From Syntrophaceae bacterium (GTDB lineage Bacteria > Desulfobacterota > Desulfomonilia > Desulfomonilales > Desulfomonilaceae): DNA of 7,116 bases. Numbering within the stretch: the first letter of the stretch is position 1; every line of letters starts with the position of its first letter. Made by a program: the position numbers and the translations under genes. The DNA lies in the NCBI GenBank assembly GCA_014874425.1, contig JACWAG010000200.1:1-7116 (forward strand), read 5' to 3'. Below are positions 1-4,582 of this stretch, piece after piece. A model generated the notes under the pieces. The model had not been told where the DNA came from and ran no database searches. It saw only the letters and a program-made list of their open reading frames with translations.

Positions 1-69
1 GATAACAATAAGTCTCACAGTTTTAATGTTCTGATTGAAGGGATAAAGCGTCTGATCGAGGATAAATGA
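1..69 (+). CDS. C-terminal end of an unidentified protein (partial)
   Basis: Frame 1 is open from the window edge to a TGA at 67-69 and gives 22 residues ending in FNVLIEGIKRLIEDK. The tail is an amphipathic, probably helical segment rich in Ile, Leu, Lys and Glu, as is common at protein C-termini. The stop overlaps the ATG of the next small ORF as ATGA, which supports a real translated end. The piece is too short to assign to a family, and chance openness of 22 codons cannot be excluded. Confidence 0.4.
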   Translation, partial: DNNKSHSFNVLIEGIKRLIEDK

Positions 70-209
70 TTGGGTACCGCGTAGATCGAGCGCCGCGGCT
101 TGAAGATCAATGGCGACTGGTTTTTCGATTATTGCACCAGTCTTCTATTGCACCAAATCCAGCGGACGTTGGTGCAATGACCGCCGGATTTGATGCAATA
201 AAAAAATAA
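66..209 (+). CDS. small hypothetical ORF, 47 aa, ATGA-coupled to the upstream stop
   Basis: An ATG at 66 overlaps the preceding TGA (ATGA) and opens a 47-codon frame ending at TAA 207-209. The protein begins MIGYRVDRAPRLEDQWRLVF and ends GFDAIKK. It is basic in its first half and has no motif I recognise. Translational coupling to the partial gene before it is plausible, and no separate ribosome binding site is obvious. The second half of the ORF is made almost wholly of the inverted-repeat block at 131-200, so the frame may be a truncated gene into which a repeat was placed, or a chance ORF. I assign no function. Confidence 0.25.
   Translation: MIGYRVDRAPRLEDQWRLVFRLLHQSSIAPNPADVGAMTAGFDAIKK
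131..200. repeat. nested inverted and direct repeats built on ATTGCACCA
   Basis: The nonamer ATTGCACCA occurs at 131-139 and 147-155. Its complement TGGTGCAAT is at 170-178, and a one-mismatch complement TGATGCAAT at 191-199. Two mutually exclusive stems can form. One pairs 147-156 with 169-178 (10 bp, perfect). The other pairs 146-165 with 181-200 (20 bp, two mismatches). Read as minus-strand RNA, both mismatches in the long stem become G-U pairs. No T-run follows on either strand, so this is not a standard intrinsic terminator. It could be a regulator binding array, a cruciform, or the remains of a small mobile repeat. Confidence 0.7.
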
Positions 210-318
210 CATAAAATCAGGTATCTGCGCAACCGTATTATAGTGGTCCAGGGGAAAAGGACAGCGGTATAAGCGCACAAGTTGCTCTAAACTTGTTAAA
301 GCGAAAAAGTCGTCGAAA
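210..318. other. non-coding spacer before the IS remnant
   Basis: I see no convincing gene here. The stretch contains a perfect 7-bp inverted repeat, ACAAGTT at 277-283 and AACTTGT at 290-296, around a 6-base loop. It also has a TGGTCC-to-GGACA segment at 244-263 that could be what is left of an IS3-family left end, because it sits about 55-75 bases before the orfA-like start. That identification is a guess from position and the leading TG only. Confidence 0.3.
277..296. repeat. 7-bp perfect inverted repeat
   Basis: ACAAGTT (277-283) and AACTTGT (290-296) are exact reverse complements separated by GCTCTA. The 20-base palindrome has the size of a dimeric regulator site. It may also simply be part of the decayed IS end. 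No T-run follows it. Confidence 0.4.
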
Positions 319-430
319 ATGACAAAGAGAAACACAAAGAACCACGGCACGCTGTTCAAAGGCGAAGGCTCCATCGGATGCTGTTAAGAAGCAACAGAGA
401 CTTTCTGAGCTGGCGGATCGTTTTCATATT
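319..430 (+). pseudogene. IS3-family transposase OrfA remnant (frameshifted, truncated)
   Basis: An ATG at 319 begins MTKRNTKNHGTLFK, which resembles the N-terminus of IS3-family OrfA proteins (a basic Arg/Lys-rich lead followed by a conserved Phe-Lys). That frame soon stops. If one G in the GG at 361-362 is skipped, the next frame continues as AKAPSDAVKKQQRLSELADR, then FHI and a stop at 431-433. This matches the following part of OrfA, where the pattern is Ala-Lys, an Ala/Leu-rich helix, then T/S-L-x-E-L-A-x-x-F of the helix-turn-helix. The remnant is therefore an N-terminal fragment with a one-base insertion and loss of everything after the first helices. No OrfB (DDE transposase) sequence is visible. 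It cannot be active. The assignment rests on remembered family patterns. Confidence 0.55.
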
Positions 431-436
431 TAATAG

Positions 437-481
437 CGTTGAATCTCAAATCAACGGGAAGCCTTTTCTGATTATTTGAGA
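437..481. repeat. two overlapping inverted repeats
   Basis: CGTTGA at 437-442 and TCAACG at 451-456 form a perfect 6-bp palindrome around an 8-base centre. The centre and right arm overlap TCTCAAAT at 444-451, whose complement ATTTGAGA lies at 474-481 (8 bp, perfect). The two structures compete for bases 444-451. The right arm at 474-481 overlaps the putative -35 box of the antitoxin promoter, so an operator role is possible but unproven. Confidence 0.45.
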
Positions 482-505
482 CAAACTGGCGATTCTTTCC
501 ATAAT
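476..505 (+). promoter_or_regulatory. putative sigma70 promoter for the DUF433/DUF5615 pair
   Basis: TTGAGA at 476-481 (5 of 6 to TTGACA) and CATAAT at 500-505 (5 of 6 to TATAAT) are separated by 18 bases. Transcription would start near 512, about 68 bases ahead of the preferred antitoxin start at 580. The -35 box lies in an arm of an inverted repeat, as expected if the locus is autoregulated. It is a consensus match only. Confidence 0.4.
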
Positions 506-579
506 GCCAAGAACTCGTGACATTGGTTCAATGCGGAGGTATGATTAGGCAAAGAGCGACAGACAGAAGGACCTTGGTC

Positions 580-816
580 ATGAGGACGTTTGAGAGAATA
601 TCGTTTGACCCGAGGGTTATGGGCGGAAAACCTTGCATCCGCGGGATTAGGGTAACCGTCGGCATGGTTGTCGGCATGGTTGCGTCAGGCCACTCTAGAG
701 AGACAATCTTATCTCTTTATCCGTACTTGGAAAGGGAAGATATAGATGAGGCTCTTTCCTACGCCGCATGGAGGGCAGAGGAAATTGACGTGCCACTGGC
801 CCATGCCTCGAAATGA
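580..816 (+). CDS. DUF433 family antitoxin-type protein
   Basis: This 78-residue protein carries the DUF433 pattern. An N-terminal F-x-R-I-S-F-D-P-x-V-M-G-G-K-P-C-I-R-G (residues 4-22) leads into R-V-T-V (24-27). A helix-turn-helix-like segment follows, with SGHSRETILSLYPYL (36-50) and the E-D-I-x-E-A-L-x-Y-A-A-W end (53-64). DUF433 proteins are small, probably DNA-binding antitoxins usually paired with a DUF5615 PIN-like toxin, and that partner follows here with a 4-base ATGA overlap. I chose ATG 580 because AGAAGG at 565-570 sits 9 bases upstream and homology begins there. The frame also has ATGs at 517 and 541, but the GGAGG before 541 is almost touching it, and the added residues do not look family-like. 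The gene appears intact although its toxin is broken, so it may persist as an orphan antitoxin or simple repressor. Confidence 0.85.
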   Translation: MRTFERISFDPRVMGGKPCIRGIRVTVGMVVGMVASGHSRETILSLYPYLEREDIDEALSYAAWRAEEIDVPLAHASK

Positions 817-953
817 AGATTCTCGTACGCCCGAGTCTGCTTGAAGATCTGGTCCTGTCTGTTTTGGCCCAGTTCCAAAAGAATCTAATCGAAGGCGCAT
901 TAATCAGTGTCGACCAAGATATATCCCGAGTTCGTATTCTCCCAATACATTAG
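813..953 (+). pseudogene. DUF5615 PIN-like toxin with internal in-frame deletion
   Basis: The ATG at 813 overlaps the antitoxin stop (ATGA) and opens 46 codons ending at TAG 951-953. The first five residues, MKILV, are the usual start of a DUF5615 protein (MKxLxDEN). The rest corresponds to the family's C-terminal end: a helix LLEDLVLSVLAQF, then LIEGALISVDQD and the closing VRILPI strand. Everything between is missing, roughly 65-70 codons judging from usual family length near 110-120. The lost part includes the DEN motif after the first strand and the later Asp-containing motif, so the PIN-like active site is absent and the product should be inactive. The join kept the reading frame. An alternative is a naturally minimal partner protein, but matching both ends of one family makes deletion more likely. 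Confidence 0.7.
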
Positions 954-1103
954 CGTTCTAAACAACAAATGGTAAGGGGAAATGGTCAATTCCACAACAA
1001 GCGCATAGGGCCCTCCACGCTGAACCAAGTAAAAAGTCGGCAATTCCACCGGAATAAAATAGCGCTGTGAAAAAGCAGTTACAAAGAGGTAAAATTCTAC
1101 TAC
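954..1103. other. spacer without a recognised gene
   Basis: Between the broken toxin and the repeat block before the ATPase remnant I see only short open frames on either strand. None has a ribosome binding site, a credible start or a recognisable motif. It may be further decayed coding sequence. Confidence 0.4.
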
Positions 1104-1160
1104 GTTGAAATTTGATCTCCGTAAAGTTGAAATATTTACCACATGCTGGTAAATATGTGG
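1104..1160. promoter_or_regulatory. operator-like repeats ahead of the ATPase remnant
   Basis: GTTGAAAT is repeated directly at 1104-1111 and 1126-1133, 22 bases apart or about two helical turns. It is followed by a perfect 9-bp inverted repeat, ATATTTACC (1132-1140) and GGTAAATAT (1148-1156), around a 7-base loop. A second inverted repeat, CCACAT (1139-1144) and ATGTGG (1155-1160), overlaps it. The block ends just before the ATPase ATG at 1163. Its position suggests a regulator site or a hairpin covering the start region. I see no clear -35/-10 pair or ribosome binding site here. Confidence 0.45.
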
Positions 1161-1162
1161 CC

Positions 1163-1650
1163 ATGTATAGGCGAAATATCCTCAATAATATCCTGGATGC
1201 CCTATCGGATACACCTGTTGTTTTCCTGCGTGGAGCAAGGCAAACAGGAAAGAGCACCCTCGTCTATCACAACAATCCTTGACCGGGACATCAGGGACCT
1301 GGCCCAGATTCAAGACCTTGCAGTTCTGCCGAGACTTCTCCAGCTTCTCGCTGGCCGGACAGCAACCTTGCACAATCAGTCGGAGGTATCAAGAAGCAGT
1401 GGGATCCCGAACAGCACACTCTCTCGATACATGACGCTCCTGGAGATGACTTTTCTTGTGCAAACTCTTCCCGCCTGGTCGTCCAACCTGGGAAAGCGCT
1501 TGGTGAACGCTCCAAAGCTCTTTATGGTAGACACTGGGCTTGCTTGTCACTTACTTCGTCAGAGGCATCCTAATCTACAATGGAAGGGAAATTGTGCCGT
1601 TCGAGAAAGACCTGCATGCCGTCCCAGTTTCCATCTTGACTGATCTTTTC
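1163..1650 (+). pseudogene. AAA-type ATPase with DUF4143 domain, broken by two deletions
   Basis: Three pieces of one family lie in order in three different frames. The N-terminal piece (1163-1282, 39 aa to a stop) starts MYRRNILNNILDAL, continues DTPVVFL and has the Walker A motif GARQTGKST at residues 24-32. The central piece (about 1266-1556) begins ITTILDRDIRDLAQIQDL, the start of DUF4143. It continues through a winged-helix-like segment (SGIPNSTLSRYMTLLE) and the conserved SSNLGKRLVNAPKLFMVDTG. The C-terminal piece (about 1555-1650) reads VRGILIYNGREIVPFEK then LHAVPVSIL, the usual end of these ATPases. Walker B, the sensor region and the nuclease-like part before the C-terminus are missing. 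Family members are near 400 residues, and only about 165 remain. Each join shifts the frame, so no functional protein can be made. The last bases abut the ribosome binding site of the next gene. Confidence 0.8.
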
Positions 1651-1656
1651 AAGGAG
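1651..1656 (+). promoter_or_regulatory. ribosome binding site of the disulfide reductase gene
   Basis: AAGGAG lies 10 bases before ATG 1667 and immediately after the last recognisable ATPase codons. It decides the start of the reductase gene and shows that the gene sits directly against the edge of the pseudogene. Confidence 0.7.
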
Positions 1657-1666
1657 TATCATATTT

Positions 1667-3364
1667 ATGAAGACAAAATTACTGGTAATAGGAGGAGTAG
1701 CGGGAGGCGCTACTGCGGCCGCCAGGGCCCGTAGGTTAAACGAACAGGCTGAAATCATACTTTTTGAGCGTGGCGAGCATATTTCTTTCGCAAACTGCGG
1801 ATTGCCTTACTATATTGGCGGCATTATTAAAGACCGGGCCAACCTGCTTGTGACCACCAGTAAATCCTTTACGGCGCGCTACGATATAAACGTGCGTATA
1901 AACTCTGAAGTTTTGGCGATAGATAGAAATAAAAAAACAATCTTGGTCAGGGATCTCCATTCTGGCGAACAGTATACCGAATCTTATGACAAAATTATCC
2001 TTGCTCCTGGCGCTGAACCGGTAAAACCACCTATTCCAGGTATTGATCTGGATGGTGTTTTTCATCTCCGTGACATTCCAGATTCGGACCGAATAAAAGG
2101 CATGATTGATTTAAGGGGGCCGAAGTCGGCAGTGGTAATTGGGGGCGGTTTCATAGGGCTTGAAATGGCTGAAAACATGGTTCTTCGAGGGGCTTCAGCG
2201 ACAGTTATAGAGATGGGGCTCCAGGTAATGGCGCCTCTGGATCCCGAAATGGCCGCCATTGTTCACGCCCATCTAAAAGAACAGGGTGTTAAGCTTGTTC
2301 TTGGCCAAAGAGTTGAATCCATCAATTCAAGAAATGGTGGATTGTCGGTGAAAACGTCTGGCGGAATGGAATACGAATGTGATCTGGTTATTTCAGCCAT
2401 AGGGATAGCGCCGGAAAACAAGTTGGCGAAAGAGGCCGGTCTGGAATTGGGGCCTCGAGGTCATATTCGTGTAGACGCTACCATGACCACATCAGATCCG
2501 AATATATTCGCAGTGGGAGACGCTGTTGAGATAAGCGACTTTGTTACTGGTTTCCCAACGTCGGTAGCGCTCGCAGGGCCTGCGAACAAACAGGGAAGAA
2601 TTGCGGCGGATAATGCAATGGGCAGGCGGTCGCTATATACCGGCGCTTTAGGGACATCAATCGTGAAAGTTTTCGATCTGGCCGTCGCTGGTACGGGATC
2701 AAATGAAAAGACCCTGGCAAAGCATGAGATCCCGTTCATGATAAGCTACACTCATTCCGGTTCCCATGCCTCATATTATCCGGGCTCGACGCCAATGGCC
2801 ATCAAACTCATTTTCTGCCCAAATACAGGTAAAATTCTTGGAGCGCAAATAGTTGGCGCTGGTGGTGTTGATAAACGTATTGACGTCCTGGCAACAGCTA
2901 TTCATGGTGGCATGACGGTTATGGACCTCGAAGAGCTTGAACTGGCGTACGCTCCGCCATATTCATCAGCAAAGGACCCGATCAATATGGCTGGCTTCGT
3001 CGCTTCAAATATCATGAAAGGGGACATGGCGATTGCTCACTGGCATGAATATGTTAGTTTGCGTCAGGATGGTGCGGAATTTCTAGATTTACGTTCCAGA
3101 GAGGAAATCGAAACCGCCGGAGCTATACCGGATTCTCGTCACATACCACTAAATAGATTAAGAGCGGCGCTACCAGGCCTAGACAAGGACAAGCAGTATA
3201 TACCCTATTGCGCCGTAGGCATGAGAGGTTATCTCGCTCATCGAATACTTGTTCAAAATGGCTTTAAGTCGAGGAACCTTAGTGGAGGCTACCGGACCTT
3301 TGTAGGGGCGGAAGAGGAAATCATGAGAGAGTCCCCCGAAATGGAGCTATGGCTGAGTGAATAA
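1667..3364 (+). CDS. FAD-dependent CoA-disulfide reductase with C-terminal rhodanese domain
   Basis: This 565-residue protein has the layout of CoADR-Rhd flavoproteins. The FAD Rossmann motif VIGGVAGG is at 7-14. SFANCGLPYYIGG (40-52) holds the single redox cysteine, Cys44, matching the Cys43 type of CoA-disulfide reductase rather than a CxxxxC pair. An NAD(P)H-binding VVIGGGFIGLEMAE lies at 156-169 and the second FAD motif IFAVGDAVE at 280-288. The dimerisation domain carries Tyr370/371 and the YAPPYSSAKDPIN segment (428-440), whose tyrosines are conserved in CoA-disulfide reductases. Residues about 460-550 form a rhodanese domain with DLRSREEIETAGAIP and the loop CAVGMRGY, catalytic Cys515. 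Such enzymes use NAD(P)H to reduce CoA disulfides, persulfides or polysulfide in the cytoplasm. The precise substrate cannot be read from sequence. The gene is complete and is followed after 21 bases by the DUF362 gene. Its promoter is not evident. Confidence 0.92.
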   Translation: MKTKLLVIGGVAGGATAAARARRLNEQAEIILFERGEHISFANCGLPYYIGGIIKDRANLLVTTSKSFTARYDINVRINSEVLAIDRNKKTILVRDLHSGEQYTESYDKIILAPGAEPVKPPIPGIDLDGVFHLRDIPDSDRIKGMIDLRGPKSAVVIGGGFIGLEMAENMVLRGASATVIEMGLQVMAPLDPEMAAIVHAHLKEQGVKLVLGQRVESINSRNGGLSVKTSGGMEYECDLVISAIGIAPENKLAKEAGLELGPRGHIRVDATMTTSDPNIFAVGDAVEISDFVTGFPTSVALAGPANKQGRIAADNAMGRRSLYTGALGTSIVKVFDLAVAGTGSNEKTLAKHEIPFMISYTHSGSHASYYPGSTPMAIKLIFCPNTGKILGAQIVGAGGVDKRIDVLATAIHGGMTVMDLEELELAYAPPYSSAKDPINMAGFVASNIMKGDMAIAHWHEYVSLRQDGAEFLDLRSREEIETAGAIPDSRHIPLNRLRAALPGLDKDKQYIPYCAVGMRGYLAHRILVQNGFKSRNLSGGYRTFVGAEEEIMRESPEMELWLSE

Positions 3365-3385
3365 TACAGTCAAGGAGTGAGTGCA

Positions 3386-4474
3386 ATGGCAAAAGTCTTT
3401 CTAGCTGGTATCAAAAAAGGATCATCTGAGCAGTTGATAGGTGAAGCCGTACGAGCTTCGGTAGAAGCTGTTACCGACTTCTCCTGGCTGTCTAAGGGGG
3501 ATTCGGTGTTCATCAAACCTGCCCTTAACTCGGGACATCCTTATCCGTCTACCACTAGCCCACAGGGAATTGCGGCGATGGTAAAACTTCTGAAGGATAG
3601 GGGAGCTGGACGGGTTGTGCTGGGTGACATGTCCGGCATCGAGCATGTCAAACTGTCACCTGGCGGTGTTTCAGGCAGCACACGCATGTTGATGGAGAAA
3701 TGTGGTATGGCAAAAGTCGCATTGGAAGCCGGCGCTGAGCTGCATTTTTTCGAGGAGGCTGGTTGGGACGCATTCTATGAAGATTTGCCATCCTCCGGTT
3801 ATCACTGGAAAGAAGGCCTGATGTTGCCAAAAATCCTTCAGGAAATGGATCACATTGTTCTCATGCCAAGGTGTGGCCGTCATACTCTTGCCGGGAGTAC
3901 TCTGGGATTAAAGGCCGCCGTCGGTTACTGGCGTACTGATACCCGATTGGAGTACCATAAGGACGCTACCAGTTTTTATGAAAAAGCCGCTGAAGGTAAC
4001 ACAGTCAGCACACTGCTTAACAAACAACGGATGGTAGTATCAGTCGCAGATAAAGTGCTAACCACTTTTGGACCGGACAAAGGATATGTAGTCGAGCCGT
4101 TTACAGGATTGGTGATCTCGTCGCAATCCATAGTCGCTCACGATATGGTTTCACTGGCCTGGCTAATGCTAAACAGGCTTGAAGCGCCAACATCGGAATT
4201 GATATGGTTCAAAGACCCGAACACGTCTCAATTCGTCGTGGATGTTGCAAACCGTTGGGTTGTCAGCATGCTAGGTAATGTGATCGAGGCTTCCCAGGCT
4301 GACACTCTCGAAAGAAATGAAGTCAAAAGTATTTGGGATGACAGGACCTTGAATCGTGCTTACCAAGTCTTTGGCGGCAGACCCACAATTGAGTTCGAGG
4401 ATGCAAATGACCTATTCCCTGCGGATTTAAAGCGGCGGTTGGTGGAAATGACAACGTTCGGTCTGGACCGTTGA
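3386..4474 (+). CDS. DUF362 domain-containing protein without Fe-S motifs
   Basis: The 362-residue product shows the DUF362 pattern. KGDSVFIKPALN (37-48) is followed by STTSPQGIAAMVKLLKDRGA (55-74) and VVLGDMSG (77-84). DHIVLMPRCGRHTLAGSTLG (155-174) then leads into LKAAVGYWR, the family's Pro-x-x-x-x-His ... Thr-Leu-x-x-Lys core. The C-terminal half has HDMVSLAWL (252-260). Many DUF362 proteins carry a 4Fe-4S ferredoxin module, but this one has no CxxCxxC cluster, and the only cysteines I see are isolated. There is no signal peptide, so a cytoplasmic protein is likely. I prefer ATG 3386 over GTG 3377 because AAGGAG at 3372-3377 is 8 bases before the ATG and overlaps the GTG. The biochemical role of the family is not settled. 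Its place 21 bases after the disulfide reductase suggests co-transcription. Confidence 0.82.
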   Translation: MAKVFLAGIKKGSSEQLIGEAVRASVEAVTDFSWLSKGDSVFIKPALNSGHPYPSTTSPQGIAAMVKLLKDRGAGRVVLGDMSGIEHVKLSPGGVSGSTRMLMEKCGMAKVALEAGAELHFFEEAGWDAFYEDLPSSGYHWKEGLMLPKILQEMDHIVLMPRCGRHTLAGSTLGLKAAVGYWRTDTRLEYHKDATSFYEKAAEGNTVSTLLNKQRMVVSVADKVLTTFGPDKGYVVEPFTGLVISSQSIVAHDMVSLAWLMLNRLEAPTSELIWFKDPNTSQFVVDVANRWVVSMLGNVIEASQADTLERNEVKSIWDDRTLNRAYQVFGGRPTIEFEDANDLFPADLKRRLVEMTTFGLDR

Positions 4475-4582
4475 TAGATGGAGCTTTTTAATTCAAGGCT
4501 TTTCGGCAGAGTCTAACTGAGGCCGATCATTACTCGAAATAGGAAATTCCCAAGAAATGTTGATATCGTAGGGATTCACAGC
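4475..4582. other. 108-base spacer between the DUF362 and transporter genes
   Basis: I see no gene here. A weak imperfect stem, TCGGC pairing with GCCGA across about 14 bases near 4504-4527, is not followed by a T-run, so I do not call a terminator. A separate transporter promoter is possible but no convincing -35/-10 pair stands out. TAGGGA at 4569-4574 is the likely ribosome binding site for the next gene. Confidence 0.4.

Noticed and set aside
129..374. 81-codon minus-strand ORF over the repeat block
   Set aside because: It crosses the inverted repeats and the antisense of the IS remnant, and its product has no family-like pattern.
517..579. N-terminal extension of the antitoxin from ATG 517 or ATG 541
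   Set aside because: The extra residues do not resemble the family, and the GGAGG before 541 is too close to the ATG. ATG 580 has a well-spaced AGAAGG.
658..681. Perfect 12-bp tandem repeat GTCGGCATGGTT inside the antitoxin gene
   Set aside because: It encodes VGMVVGMV, and the length of this segment fits the usual DUF433 spacing, so it is not a recent duplication that changes the protein.
900..1142. 80-codon minus-strand ORF filling the gap between toxin and ATPase remnants
   Set aside because: It starts with GTG, has no ribosome binding site, contains no recognisable motif and runs into the toxin gene on the other strand.
1635..1661. TTGACT and TATCAT as a promoter for the disulfide reductase
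   Set aside because: The spacer would be only 15 bases and would contain the ribosome binding site, putting the transcription start at or after the start codon.
4504..4527. Possible terminator stem after the DUF362 gene
   Set aside because: The stem is five pairs plus a bulged extension and is not followed by a run of T.
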